Made by a program: the position numbers and the translations under genes. DNA of 64,000 nucleotides. Source: Yinghuangia elevatio. GTDB taxonomy: Bacteria; Actinomycetota; Actinomycetes; Streptomycetales; Streptomycetaceae. Location of the stretch: positions 1-64,000 of the forward strand of contig NZ_JBEZFP010000014.1 of the NCBI RefSeq assembly GCF_040649515.1. Reading direction: 5' to 3'. How positions within the stretch are numbered: position 1 is the first letter of the stretch; each line of letters begins with the position of its first letter. Of this stretch, positions 8,154-17,552 are shown in pieces. The notes under the pieces were generated by a model that worked only from the letters and a program-made list of their open reading frames with translations, searched no databases and was not told where the DNA came from.

Positions 8154-9689
8154 TCAGTGCGCGAGGACCGGGATCGCGAGCTCGTCGGTCGCGTCCTCCC
8201 CCGTGGCGGCGTCCTTGTCGCCGGACGTGACCACGGTGCTGCCGCCGTGGCCGCCGTTGACGAAGGTGAACGCGATCAGCGACGCGAGGGCCAGGATGCC
8301 GACCGCCCACCAGATCGCGGTGGCGTACCCGTGCACCATGGCCTCCAGCTTGAGCTGTTCGGCCGCGCGGCCCGCGTGCGAGGTGGCGTACGCGGTGGTC
8401 GCGCTCGCCGCGACGGTGTTGAGCAATGCCGTGCCGATCGCGCCGCCGACCTGCTGCGAGGTGTTGACCATCGCGGAGGCGACACCGGCGTCGCGGGCCT
8501 GGACGCCCTGGGTGGCCATGCTCATCGCCGGCATGAAGGCGGTGCCCATGCCCAGGCCGAGCAGCAGCTGCGCCGGCATGATCAGGCCGACGTACGAGCT
8601 GCCGACCTCCAGCTGCGTCAGCATCAGCATGCCGATACCCGCGGTCAGGAAGCCCGGCCCCATCAGCAGCCGGGGCGGCACGCGGGTCATCAGCCGGGCG
8701 CCGATCTGGGTGGAGCCGGTGATCATGCCCGCGATCATCGGCAGGAACGCCAGGCCGGTGACGACCGGCGAGTAGTCCTTGACGACCTGGAGGTAGTAGG
8801 TGATGAACAGGAACATGCCGAACATCGCGATGACGGCGAGGCCGAGCGAGAGGTAGATCCCGCCGCGCCGGCGGTCGGTGACGACGCGCAGGGGCAGCAG
8901 CGGCGCGGCCACCCGGCTCTCCACGAACACGAAGGACGCCAGGAGCACGACCGCTGCGGCGAACAGGCCCAGCGTGACGCCCGAGGTCCAGCCGTCGGAC
9001 TCGGCGCGGGTGAACGCGTAGACCAGCGAGCCCAGTCCGAGCGACGACAGCACCACACCCGGCACGTCCATGGGCGAACGGTTGCGGCCGCCGGCCGGCT
9101 CACTGATCACCGCGATGGCGCCGAGCGCCGCGACGACGGCGAACGGGATGTTGACGAAGAAGGTCCAGCGCCAGTTCATGTACTCGGTCAGCACGCCGCC
9201 GAGGATCAGGCCGACGGCGCCGCCGCCGCCCGCGATGGCACCGAAGATGCCGAACGCCTTCGCGCGCTCCTTGCCGTCGGTGAACATCACCGCGAGCAGG
9301 GACAGCGCGGACGGGGCCAGCAGCGCGCCGAACACGCCCTGCAGCGCACGGGCGCCGAGCAGTAGACCGGTGTTGGCCGCGAGGCCGCCGATCGCGGAGG
9401 CGACCGCGAAGCCGATCAGGCCGACGATGAAGGTCCGCCTGCGCCCCCACAGGTCGGCGATGCGGCCGCCGAAGAGCAGCAGCCCGCCGAACGCCAGGGC
9501 GTACGCGGTGATGACCCACTGCCGGTTGCCGTCGGAGATACCGAGGTCGGCCTGGGCCGACGGCAGGGCGATGTTCACGATGGTGCCGTCGAGCACCACC
9601 ATGAGCTGGGCGAGGGCGATGAAGATCAGCGCTTTCCAGCGCCGGGGGTCGGGCAGGGACGTCTTGGGCGGAACGGCTGTTTGTGACAT
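8154..9689 (-). CDS. MFS multidrug exporter, DHA2 (14-TM, EmrB/QacA type)
   Basis: A 511-residue drug:proton antiporter of the DHA2 family. The first helix region ALIFIALAQLMVVLDGTIVNIALP carries the family's D1 motif, followed by the A-motif GGRIADLWGRRRTF and the antiporter C-motif in AIAGGGGAVGLILGGVLTEY. Fourteen hydrophobic helices can be counted. ATG 9689 has AGGTGAG upstream; a GTG four codons earlier overlaps that ribosome site and is less likely. The TetR-type gene 75 bp upstream on the same strand is its likely repressor, and a candidate operator lies ahead of that gene. Substrate unknown; export of toxic hydrophobic compounds is inferred. Confidence 0.9.
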   Translation of the reverse strand: MSQTAVPPKTSLPDPRRWKALIFIALAQLMVVLDGTIVNIALPSAQADLGISDGNRQWVITAYALAFGGLLLFGGRIADLWGRRRTFIVGLIGFAVASAIGGLAANTGLLLGARALQGVFGALLAPSALSLLAVMFTDGKERAKAFGIFGAIAGGGGAVGLILGGVLTEYMNWRWTFFVNIPFAVVAALGAIAVISEPAGGRNRSPMDVPGVVLSSLGLGSLVYAFTRAESDGWTSGVTLGLFAAAVVLLASFVFVESRVAAPLLPLRVVTDRRRGGIYLSLGLAVIAMFGMFLFITYYLQVVKDYSPVVTGLAFLPMIAGMITGSTQIGARLMTRVPPRLLMGPGFLTAGIGMLMLTQLEVGSSYVGLIMPAQLLLGLGMGTAFMPAMSMATQGVQARDAGVASAMVNTSQQVGGAIGTALLNTVAASATTAYATSHAGRAAEQLKLEAMVHGYATAIWWAVGILALASLIAFTFVNGGHGGSTVVTSGDKDAATGEDATDELAIPVLAH

Positions 9690-9764
9690 GGGGGTACTCA
9701 CCTGGGTGTGGGGTGTGTCGTGCGGGGGAGGTCGAGGACGGGCGCGCGCCTGGGCGCCGGCGGG

Positions 9765-10490
9765 TCAGCCGTTCCCGTCCCGGTTCGCGTGGCCGGATGA
9801 ACGGCGGTTCGCGAGTTTGTCCGCGTGGCTTTCGGCCTGGCCGATGCCCCGCAGATCGCGGAGTTCCACGGCCGAGCCGGTCAGTGGGGTGGGGTGGAGG
9901 TCGCGCAGGCCGTCGAGCATGATGTCGAGGTGGCGGTGCACGAACTGTTCGTTGGCCGCGCAGCGGGTGCCGGGCAGCGGGCGGGCAAGGTGGGTGATGA
10001 CCATCATCAGGTCACCGGCGCCGACGTCGGCACGCAGTTGACCGGACGCGTGCGCCCGGCCGACCAGGGCGCCGATGACACCGTCCAGGCGCTCGCGCAT
10101 CGCGACCATGTCCGGGTGGCTTTTGTCGATGTCCTCGGAGAGCAGCGGGCACACCGCGGCGACCTTCTCCTCGGCCGCGCCGTGCGCGAAGCGGCGCAGC
10201 GCCGCGAACGCGTCCGGCTCCTCGGCCGTCGCCGCTTCGCCGCTGACGACGATGCGCTCCAGTACGGAGAGCACCACCTCGTGCACGAGCTCGCGGCGGT
10301 CCGCGAAGTGCCGGTACAGCGTCGCGTTGCCCACGCCCGCCCGCCGCGCGACGTCGTCGAGCGGCACGTCGGCGCCGAACTCGACGAACATCTCGCGGGC
10401 GGCGCCGACGATGCGCTCCCGGTTCCGCCGGGCGTCCGCGCGCAGGCGGGGCCTCTCGCGTACGACGGCTGCCGTGTCGACACCATTCAC
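9765..10490 (-). CDS. TetR family repressor
   Basis: A 241-residue regulator. The N-terminal helix-turn-helix is clear (RIVGAAREMFVEFGADVPLDD followed by VARRAGVGNATLYRHFADRREL). The C-terminal ligand domain is typical of regulators paired with DHA2 exporters (CPLLSEDIDKSHPDMVAMRERLDG). It starts at GTG 10490, eight bases after GAGGAGG; the longer open frame upstream has no homology and runs through the operator region. It is co-directional with and just upstream of the exporter gene, so autoregulation plus control of the exporter is likely. The inducer is unknown. Confidence 0.88.
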   Translation of the reverse strand: MNGVDTAAVVRERPRLRADARRNRERIVGAAREMFVEFGADVPLDDVARRAGVGNATLYRHFADRRELVHEVVLSVLERIVVSGEAATAEEPDAFAALRRFAHGAAEEKVAAVCPLLSEDIDKSHPDMVAMRERLDGVIGALVGRAHASGQLRADVGAGDLMMVITHLARPLPGTRCAANEQFVHRHLDIMLDGLRDLHPTPLTGSAVELRDLRGIGQAESHADKLANRRSSGHANRDGNG

Positions 10491-10553
10491 GCCTCGGCCC
10501 TCCTCACTCGTGTCCGCCCGGTGCGGGAAAACGGGGACTCGCTCCCCGATTAC

Positions 10554-10569
10554 GTTCACACGGGTAAAC
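10554..10569. promoter_or_regulatory. Candidate TetR operator
   Basis: GTTCACACGGGTAAAC is an imperfect 16-bp dyad (outer GTT/AAC, AC/GT and central CG match), 64 bp upstream of the TetR-type start. The shape is like GTTTACxCGxGTAAAC operators of exporter-linked TetR proteins. Confidence 0.5.
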
Positions 10570-10682
10570 GGACACGAAGTCCCCGGATATTTCATACGCC
10601 GACCGTGTCCTGGATCACACCAAAAAATTTGCCCGCCCGACACGCCCAGGACGGCCCGCGGGGGGGGTCCGCGGCACAGCTT

Positions 10683-11044
10683 CCGCGGCCCGTCAGCCGC
10701 TCGAACCAGTCGGCCACGGTGAGGTAGGGATCGTCGTACGCCAGCGTCCCGTGCGGCGCCGGGAGCCGGCCCAGTGTGGGCGTGACGAGCAGGTCGTACG
10801 CGGTGAAGAAACCGGCCACCGCGCGCGTGACCCGATTCTGCGCATCGAACGCCGCCAACAGGTCCAGGGCACTGGCCTCCCTCGCCGCCTTCAGGAACTG
10901 CCTTGACACCGCCTCCAGTTGCGCGGGATCCGGGGTCCGCGGCGCCATGAGGAGCGTCGAGGCGATCGCGATTCCCTCGATCACCAGGGCGCGCAGAACC
11001 GCGTCGTGGTCAACCGCCGGCCGGTTGCCTCGCCACCGGTTCAC
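10683..11044 (-). pseudogene. Amidase C-terminal remnant
   Basis: The frame encodes a stretch closely resembling the C-terminal third of amidase-signature enzymes (for example the cyclic-dimer hydrolase group): ASALDLLAAFDAQNRVTRAV, then FFTAYDLLVTPTLGRLPAPHG and VADWFERL. The catalytic Lys/Ser/Ser and the GGSSGG core are absent because the upstream part is missing, and the expected downstream PFTxxxNxTGQPAISLP segment is lost after about 10683, where the sequence turns to unrelated G/C-rich DNA. A decayed fragment is therefore inferred. It lies between the TetR operator and cyanase, and cannot encode an active amidase. Confidence 0.72.
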
Positions 11045-11094
11045 CGTGTCAGCCGTTCACCGGTCATCCATCACCCGGGTAGCCGGTCAGCCGG

Positions 11095-11544
11095 TCACCA
11101 CTTGTAGTCGAGGAACTTTCCGTCGAAGGTGACGACCACACGGTCACCGTCGGGGTCGGGGCGGCGGGAGATGTCGACCTGGAAGTTGATCGCGCTCATG
11201 ATGCCGTCGCCGAATTCCTCGTGGATCAGCTCCTTGAGGGCGGGTCCGTAGACGGACAGCGCCTCGACGAAGCGGTAGACCGTGGGGTCGGACATCACCT
11301 CGGGTGCGGAACCCCGGCTCGGCTGAAGTTGCAGGCTCTCGGCGACCTCGTCCTCGAGGCCCAGAAAGGCGCAGGCCCGAGCGGCCTGCTCCCGGGTCAT
11401 CGGGTGCTGGCCGAGCAGCGCGGCGGTGGTCCAGACGAGCGGCGCGCCGAGTTCTTTGGCGATCTCGGCCCAGGTCAGGCCGCGCCGGATGCGGGCGGCG
11501 GACACCAGGGCAGCGGCGTCGGACTTGCTCATGATGGGTGTCAT
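11095..11544 (-). CDS. cynS: Cyanate hydratase (cyanase)
   Basis: Converts cyanate and bicarbonate to ammonia and carbon dioxide in the cytoplasm, as a homodecamer. The 149-residue protein has the N-terminal helix-turn-helix-like domain (RRGLTWAEIAKELGAPLVWTT) and the C-terminal catalytic domain; Arg91, Glu94 and Ser117 in YRFVEALSVYGPALKELI and GIMSAINF keep the exact spacing of the family's catalytic Arg-Glu-Ser. ATG 11544 follows AAGGAG; a second Met four residues on is an alternative. No carbonic anhydrase or cyanate transporter is adjacent, so it is a standalone detoxification/nitrogen gene. Confidence 0.96.
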   Translation of the reverse strand: MTPIMSKSDAAALVSAARIRRGLTWAEIAKELGAPLVWTTAALLGQHPMTREQAARACAFLGLEDEVAESLQLQPSRGSAPEVMSDPTVYRFVEALSVYGPALKELIHEEFGDGIMSAINFQVDISRRPDPDGDRVVVTFDGKFLDYKW

Positions 11545-11703
11545 ACCTGACTCCTTCGAGGCCGAGCGATGAGTTCGCGGACCGCGATCAGTCTCTATCT
11601 GCAGGCGTTACACCCGCATTACGCCCGCGCGGGCATGCCACCGACGCGCGGCAGGTCCCGGCCCCGCCGCGGACCGACAGAACCCGACAGAGGAGCCCCT
11701 GCC

Positions 11704-12315
11704 ATGACAGCGACCGAGCTTCCCGCCACCCCCGGCCCCGACTTCGGACCGGCCGTCAAGCTGGTCGCCGACCTCGCCGCGCAAGTACGGGACGACCAAC
11801 TCGACGCGCCCACCCCGTGCGAGGACTACCGGGTGCGCCACCTCCTCGGCCACCTCGTGGGACTCACCGCCGCCTTCCGGGACGCCGCGCGGAAGGATCT
11901 CGGACCGTCGACCGCCACCGACCCGGGATCGACCACCCCGGACGTCGACGACGACTGGCGTACGGTCCTGCCCCGGCAGCACGACGAGTTGGCCGACGCC
12001 TGGCGGACCCCCGAAGCGTGGGACGGCATGACGCAGGCCGGCGGGCTCACCTTCCCGGCCGTCCTGGCGGGACGCGTGGCGCTCAACGAAGTGGTGATCC
12101 ACGGCTGGGACCTGGCGCGGGCGATCGGACAGGAGTACCCGGCCGACCGGGCGAGCCTGGAGTGCTCGTTCGAGATGCTGGCGCCGAGCGCGGGCGCGGA
12201 CGCCGAGACGCGCGGACCGCTCTTCGGCCCCGCGGTCCCGGTGGCCGCCGACACCGGTCTTCTCGACCGCGTCATCGCCCTCTCCGGCCGTACGCCGACC
12301 TGGGCCCGCCCCTGA
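11704..12315 (+). CDS. DinB/MDMPI-fold protein (TIGR03086-like, maleylpyruvate isomerase family)
   Basis: A 203-residue protein with the N-terminal four-helix bundle of the mycothiol-dependent maleylpyruvate isomerase/DinB superfamily. The metal-ligand type histidines are in VRHLLGHLVGLTAAFRD and in ALNEVVIHGWDLARAIGQ, the latter being the family's HxWDLA signature; TPCEDYRVRHL is the typical entry segment. It starts at ATG 11704 with GAGGAG upstream. Members are widespread in actinobacteria and probably act on mycothiol or other thiol adducts, but this individual's substrate is not known. Confidence 0.85.
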   Translation: MTATELPATPGPDFGPAVKLVADLAAQVRDDQLDAPTPCEDYRVRHLLGHLVGLTAAFRDAARKDLGPSTATDPGSTTPDVDDDWRTVLPRQHDELADAWRTPEAWDGMTQAGGLTFPAVLAGRVALNEVVIHGWDLARAIGQEYPADRASLECSFEMLAPSAGADAETRGPLFGPAVPVAADTGLLDRVIALSGRTPTWARP

Positions 12316-12431
12316 CACCGAGGCTTCGGGTCCCGTCGGCCGTCCTTGTCGGCGGATCCCCTGCGCTGCCGTCAGGAGCCGTGTCAGGGGCGTGACAGAC
12401 GGGTGACAGGACCGGCCGAGAGCGTAGGCGC

Positions 12432-13379
12432 ATGACGAGTTCGGCGATTGCGGTTTCATGCCTGCGAAAGGCATACGGGGACAAGGTCGTGCTCGACGGC
12501 ATCGATTTCGATGTCGCGGCGGGGTCGGTCTTCTCCATGCTCGGCCCGAACGGGGCGGGCAAGACGACGACGGTGAACATCCTGACGACGCTGATGGCGG
12601 CGGACGCCGGCACGGTGCTCGTGGCCGGTCACGACGTGACCGCCGCGACCGCGACCGCGACCCGGGCGGTACGCGCCGCCATCGGCGTCACCGGCCAGTT
12701 CGCCGCGGTGGACGACCTGCTGTCCGGCCGCGAGAACCTGCAGATGATGGCGGACCTGAAGCGCGTCCGCTCCCCCCGCCTGGTGGCGCAGCTCCTGGAG
12801 CGGTTCGACCTGACGGAGTCCGCGGACAAGCTTGCCGCGACGTACTCCGGAGGCATGCGCCGGAAGCTGGACCTGGCGATGACCCTCGTCGGCGACCCCC
12901 GGATCATCTTCCTGGACGAGCCGACCACGGGCCTCGACCCGCGCAGCAGGCGCACGATGTGGGGAATCGTCCGCGAACTGGTCGCCGACGGCACCACCAT
13001 CTTCCTCACCACCCAGTACCTGGACGAAGCCGACCAGCTCGCCGACCGGATCGCGGTGCTCGACCAGGGCCGCCTGGTCGCGCACGGCACTCCGGACGAG
13101 CTCAAGCGGCGGATGCCCGGCACGCACGTCCGGCTTCGGTTCACCGATCCCGCCGACCTCGACACGGCGGCGCGGATTCTGGCCGGCTCCACGCGGGACG
13201 ACCAGGAGCTGACCCTGCGGGTGCCCAGCGACGGGGAGTCGCGGTCGCTGCGCGCCCTACTGGACGTGCTCGACGAACACCTGCTCAACGCCCGGGAGTT
13301 CGCGGTGCACACACCAGACCTCGACGACGTTTTCCTTGCCCTGACCGGGCGCCCGAGCGCGGAGGCGATCGCAAAATGA
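12432..13379 (+). CDS. ABC exporter ATP-binding protein, DrrA-like
   Basis: A 315-residue ATPase of the daunorubicin-resistance DrrA subfamily. Walker A is GPNGAGKTTTVNIL, the signature is YSGGMRRKLDLA, and Walker B is IIFLDEPTTGLDP. As in other DrrA-like proteins the switch His is replaced by Gln in TTQYLDEADQLADRI. The C-terminal domain after residue 230 (HVRLRFTDPADLD, FAVHTPDLDDVFLALTGR) is the DrrA-type extension needed for partnering with DrrB. Its last codon overlaps the permease start in ATGA, so the two are translationally coupled. It powers export of a hydrophobic drug or lipid. Confidence 0.93.
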   Translation: MTSSAIAVSCLRKAYGDKVVLDGIDFDVAAGSVFSMLGPNGAGKTTTVNILTTLMAADAGTVLVAGHDVTAATATATRAVRAAIGVTGQFAAVDDLLSGRENLQMMADLKRVRSPRLVAQLLERFDLTESADKLAATYSGGMRRKLDLAMTLVGDPRIIFLDEPTTGLDPRSRRTMWGIVRELVADGTTIFLTTQYLDEADQLADRIAVLDQGRLVAHGTPDELKRRMPGTHVRLRFTDPADLDTAARILAGSTRDDQELTLRVPSDGESRSLRALLDVLDEHLLNAREFAVHTPDLDDVFLALTGRPSAEAIAK

Positions 13380-14137
13380 GCAGTGTCTCGACGGCGTGGG
13401 CCGACTCGGCCGTCATGCTGCGCCGCAACATCAAGCACAGCATGCGGAACCCGGTCGTGGTGTTCAACTCGGTGCTGTTCCCCATCGTGATGATGCTGAT
13501 GTTCGTCAAGGTGTTCGGCGGCGGCTTCAGCGTCGGCGAACCGTACATCGACTACGCGACGCCGGGCCTGCTCGTGATGGCCGTCAGCTCCGGGCTGGGG
13601 GCCACCTCCACATCCGTGAACGACGACATGCGCAAGGGCATCATCAGCCGGCTCCAGGTCATGGACGTCTCCCGGGGCGCCGTGCTGACCGGGCACGTCG
13701 TCGTCACCGCGGTGCGGTGCACGGTGGCCTGCGCGGCCATCGTCGGGGTGGCGTTCGCGCTGGGGTTCGACCCGTCCGCCAACGCACTCGAATGGCTCGG
13801 TGTCATCGGCCTCGTGGTGCTGCTGAGCGTGGCGGCCGGCTGGCTCACCGTCGCCTTGGGGTTGGCCGCGAAGACGCCGGAGTCGGCGGGTCTGGCCACC
13901 GTGCCGCTGATCATGCTGCCGTTCCTGAGCAGCGCGTTCGTCCCCGCGGACACGATGGGTTCCGGCGTGCGGCAGTTCGCCGAGTACCAGCCCTTCACCC
14001 CGGTCATCGAGACCCTGCGCGGCCTGCTGGCGGGCGACCCGTCCGGCGGCGACGCGATGGCGGCCGTCGCCTGGTGCGTCGGGTTCGTCGTCGTCGGGTA
14101 CGTCTGGTCGGTCGCGTCGTTCAGCCGTCGGGCGTAG
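13376..14137 (+). CDS. ABC-2 exporter permease, DrrB-like
   Basis: A 253-residue membrane protein with six hydrophobic helices (VVFNSVLFPIVMMLMFVKVF; YATPGLLVMAVSSGLGATS; TACAAIVGVAFALG-type; LGVIGLVVLLSVAAGWLTVALG; GLATVPLIMLPFLSSAFVP; AVAWCVGFVVVGYVWSVASF). The segment AEYQPFTPVIETLRGLL is the conserved ABC-2 loop before the last helix. It starts at the ATG that overlaps the ATPase stop. With the DrrA-like subunit it forms a two-component exporter. It is convergent with the large regulator gene, which may or may not control it. Confidence 0.92.
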   Translation: MSSVSTAWADSAVMLRRNIKHSMRNPVVVFNSVLFPIVMMLMFVKVFGGGFSVGEPYIDYATPGLLVMAVSSGLGATSTSVNDDMRKGIISRLQVMDVSRGAVLTGHVVVTAVRCTVACAAIVGVAFALGFDPSANALEWLGVIGLVVLLSVAAGWLTVALGLAAKTPESAGLATVPLIMLPFLSSAFVPADTMGSGVRQFAEYQPFTPVIETLRGLLAGDPSGGDAMAAVAWCVGFVVVGYVWSVASFSRRA

Positions 14138-14227
14138 CCCGCCTCGGGGTTCCCCGGGCCGGCACGACGCCGACCCGGGGTTCGCTCGGGTGTTCACTCA
14201 TGTGCTCACTCGGGTTTCACTCGGGTT

Positions 14228-17200
14228 TCACTCGGCGAGCGTGGCCCCGACCAACCCCGGCCAGTCCGCCTCGGCGCCCTCCCGAGCCGCCTCGGCGAAC
14301 CGCCCGTCGCCGAGGCGGCTTCGGGCCGCCTGCTCGATCCGGGCCACGTCGGGGTTCGCGCGGTCCGGCAGCCCGCGTACAGCCGCGCTCGCCGCCAGAA
14401 GCCGCACCGCCTGCTCAGGCTCGTCACGGCGCAGCGCCAGATCCGCGACGCCGACGATCGCCTGCGCGATCCCCAGAATGTGGCCGGTTTCGACCACCGC
14501 GTCGAAGGCCGCCGCGCGGTGCGCCCGGGACTCGGCGAGGTCCTCGGAGAGGTAGCCGAGCACGTCGTGCGTCACCGCGCGGATGTGCGGCTGCTCGGCC
14601 TCGTCGCCCAGCAGGGCCGTCGCGACGCCGATCTGCCGGTACGCCTCCTCGTCGTCGCCGGCCCACCGGGCGAGTCCGGCCCGCGCGAAGGCCAGTTCGG
14701 CCAGCGCGTCCGGCCAGGTGACCCGTTCCGCGATCCGGCCGGCCTCGGCGACGGCGGCCGCACACGCGTCCCGGTCGCCCGACAGCCAGTGCAACTGCGC
14801 CTGCCGGGCCCGCATCCGGATGACGTCCTCGCTGCCGCCGACCTCGGTGCACACCTCGATCGCCTGCTCGAAGTACTCGCAGGCGCGGGCGAACTCGCCG
14901 CGCACGGCGAACTGGTCCGCGAGCTCCGTCAGGGCGAACGAGATCCCGAACCGCTCGCCGAGCGCCCGGAACTCGGCGAGCGCCGCCGCCAGGTACGCCT
15001 CCCCGTCCTCCCCCTCCCGGCCGAGCACGATCCGCATCTTGCCCATGTGCAGGCGGGCCAGCGCGCGCACCCACGGGTCCTCGTCGTCGAGCAGCGGTTC
15101 GAAGGCGGTCAGGAAGGCGTCGGGCCCGTCCAGCAGGCGTTCCATCGCGCCCATGATCGCCAGGAGCGGGTATCGCCCAGAACTGCGCCGGCCATGGCGG
15201 TGCGCTTCGCGGATCCACTCCTCCGCCTCGTGCTCGTCGCGGCGCCCGGAGCTCACGAACAGCACGACCAGCGCGTACACCATGGCCCGGACGTCGTCGC
15301 CGGCCTCACCGGGCATCCTGGCCGCGGTGCTGAGGAGTTCGAAGCCCTCGGTCTTGTGCCCGGCGAGCCACCAGTACCAGCCGCAGCCCGCCGCGATCCG
15401 CATGGTCGCCTGGGCGTCGCCGGAGGCGAGGGCGCCGCGCACCGCCGCGGCGATGTTGTCGTGGTCGGCGTCGAGGACGGCCAGCCATTCGAGTTGTTCG
15501 GCGCGGCGCAGGTGCGGCTCCGCGGTCTCGGCGAGATCGGTGAAGTAGGCCAGGTGCGCGAGGCGTGCCTGCTCCGACTCCCCCGCCTCCGCGAGGCGTT
15601 GGGCGGCGTACTCCTTGATCGTGCCCATCATGCGGTAGCGCGGCGCGCTGTCGCCCTCGGCGCGCAGCAGCGACTTCTCGGTCAAGGCGGTGAGGAGTTC
15701 GAGCACCTCGTCGCGGTCGACCGTCTCGTCCGCGCACACCCGTTCGGCCGCTTGCAGGCTTGCCCCTCCGGAGAACACGGACAGCCTGCGCAGGACCGTG
15801 CGTTCGGCGTCGCTGAGCAGCTCCCAGCTCCAGTCGACCGCGGCACGCAGCGTCTTGTGCCGCGGCAGGGCGGTACGGCTGCCGCCGGTCAGCAGGCGGA
15901 ACCGGTCGTCGAGCCGATTGGCCAACTGGTCGACGGACATGGTGCGCAGCCGGGCCGCCGCCAGTTCGATCGCCAGCGGCATCCCGTCGAGCGCCCGGCA
16001 CACACGCACCATCGTGGCGAGGGTGTGCGGGTCGCCCGCGAGGTCGCGGCGTACCGCGCTGGCCCGGTCGCGCAGCAGTCTGATGGCGGGTGAGGCCTCG
16101 ATCTCGTCCGGGCCGGCGTCGTCGGCCGGCAGGCCCAGTGCTTCGACCTGCCACAACGCCTCGCCGGTGATGCCAAGGGGTTCGCGGCTGGTGGCCAGGA
16201 TGCGCAGCCGACGGCACTCGCCGAGCACGCGGTGCGCGAACACCGCGGCGGACTCGACGACATGCTCGCAGTTGTCCAGGATCAGCAGGGCGTCGCGGTC
16301 GCGGATCGCGGCGACGAGCCGGTCCGTCAGCTCCGTGTTCGGGGCGCCGCCGAGCAGGGCGTCCCGCAGGCCGAGCCCGGCGAGCGTCGCCTGTGCCACG
16401 TCGCCGTCCGGGCCGATCGCGGCGAGCTCCACGAGCCAGACGCCGTCCGGCAGATCGCCGAGCAGGGTACGCGCGGTCTCGGTGGCCAGCCGGGTCTTGC
16501 CCGCGCCGCCCGGGCCGATCACGGTGGTGAGGCGGTGCTCGGTGACGAGTCCGCGTACCGCGGCGACATCGGCGCCGTTGCCGACGAAGGTGGTCAGCTC
16601 GGCGCGCAGATTGGTCTTCGGGCTCTCCTCGCGCCGCCCCAACTCGCCGCGCAGCAGCGCGACATGCAGCGCGGCCAGCTCCGGGGACGGGTCGGCGCCG
16701 AGGGCGTCGGCCAGTGCCTCCCTCGTGCGCTGGTAGACGAGCAGTGCCTCGTTGTCGCGGCCGGCGGCGACGAGGGCGCGCATCAGTGCGGCGGCGAGGC
16801 GTTCGCGCACCGGATGCGCGGCCATCAGATCGGTCAGCTCGGTGACCATCCCGGCGCCGCGGCCGAGCGCGATCTCGGCGTCGACCCGCTCCTCGGCGGC
16901 GGTCAGACGCAGTCCTTCCAGGCGGGCGACCGCGGTGTCGAACGCGGGGCTGTCGGGGAGGCCGACGTCCTGCATGGCCGCGCCGCGCCACAGGTCCAGG
17001 GCCTCACGCAGGAGCCGGGCCCGACGCGCGCCGTCCTCGGCCCGGACGGCCTGGGCCTCGCTCACGAGCCGTTCGAACCGTACGGCGTCGACGGCGTCCG
17101 GCTCCAGCCGCAGCCGGTAGCCGTCCGTCTGCCCCTCGACCACCCCGTCCGGCAGGACCTTCCGCAGCCGGGAGACCAGGCGCTGCAAGGCGTTCGTGGC

Positions 17201-17374
17201 GTCGGCGGGCGGCAGACCGCCCCAGATCCAGTCGACGAGCGACGCCTTGGGCGCCGCACGGCCCGGTCGCAGGGCCAGGGCGATCAGCAGTCCGCGCAGT
17301 CGTGCGCCCGGCACGTCGACCGGGGATCCGTCGTCCGTGCGCACCTCGAATGGACCCAGCATCCCGATCTGCAC
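14228..17374 (-). CDS. SARP/AfsR-type regulator: DNA-binding + BTAD + NB-ARC ATPase + TPR
   Basis: A 1048-residue activator-like regulator. Residues 1-90 form the OmpR-like winged helix (MQIGMLGPFEVRTDDG, then TNALQRLVSRLRKVLP); 95-240 the bacterial transcriptional activation domain (RFERLVSEAQAV ... LLREALDLWRGAAMQDV); about 260-620 an AfsR/STAND-type ATPase with Walker A GPGGAGKTRLA (Lys293), Walker B ALLILDNCEHV and the DGMPLAIELAAARLR motif; the remainder is helical TPR-like repeats. Such proteins switch on secondary-metabolism or exporter genes when an unknown signal is sensed and ATP bound. It faces the DrrAB-like pair convergently. No target gene can be assigned from sequence. Confidence 0.92.
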   Translation of the reverse strand: MQIGMLGPFEVRTDDGSPVDVPGARLRGLLIALALRPGRAAPKASLVDWIWGGLPPADATNALQRLVSRLRKVLPDGVVEGQTDGYRLRLEPDAVDAVRFERLVSEAQAVRAEDGARRARLLREALDLWRGAAMQDVGLPDSPAFDTAVARLEGLRLTAAEERVDAEIALGRGAGMVTELTDLMAAHPVRERLAAALMRALVAAGRDNEALLVYQRTREALADALGADPSPELAALHVALLRGELGRREESPKTNLRAELTTFVGNGADVAAVRGLVTEHRLTTVIGPGGAGKTRLATETARTLLGDLPDGVWLVELAAIGPDGDVAQATLAGLGLRDALLGGAPNTELTDRLVAAIRDRDALLILDNCEHVVESAAVFAHRVLGECRRLRILATSREPLGITGEALWQVEALGLPADDAGPDEIEASPAIRLLRDRASAVRRDLAGDPHTLATMVRVCRALDGMPLAIELAAARLRTMSVDQLANRLDDRFRLLTGGSRTALPRHKTLRAAVDWSWELLSDAERTVLRRLSVFSGGASLQAAERVCADETVDRDEVLELLTALTEKSLLRAEGDSAPRYRMMGTIKEYAAQRLAEAGESEQARLAHLAYFTDLAETAEPHLRRAEQLEWLAVLDADHDNIAAAVRGALASGDAQATMRIAAGCGWYWWLAGHKTEGFELLSTAARMPGEAGDDVRAMVYALVVLFVSSGRRDEHEAEEWIREAHRHGRRSSGRYPLLAIMGAMERLLDGPDAFLTAFEPLLDDEDPWVRALARLHMGKMRIVLGREGEDGEAYLAAALAEFRALGERFGISFALTELADQFAVRGEFARACEYFEQAIEVCTEVGGSEDVIRMRARQAQLHWLSGDRDACAAAVAEAGRIAERVTWPDALAELAFARAGLARWAGDDEEAYRQIGVATALLGDEAEQPHIRAVTHDVLGYLSEDLAESRAHRAAAFDAVVETGHILGIAQAIVGVADLALRRDEPEQAVRLLAASAAVRGLPDRANPDVARIEQAARSRLGDGRFAEAAREGAEADWPGLVGATLAE

Positions 17375-17552
17375 CCGCCGAGTTTGCCACGGCCCGCCGT
17401 TTCCCCGGCAAGGGCGGCCGGGGCGCGCGGAGCATCGGCGCTCACCGCGTCACTGCATCACCGCTTTTCCGATCACCGCTCACCGCCCAGTGCCGAATGG
17501 TCGGCGCTGAGTGGCTGGTGCCGAGTGCCCGGATCCCGGCCCGGTGCCCGGC

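Noticed and set aside
12456..13127. Long open frames antisense to the DrrA-like gene and similar long frames opposite many genes
   Set aside because: High G+C leaves few stops in shadow frames; these show Arg/Gly/Pro/Ala bias, lack ribosome sites and have no recognisable motifs.
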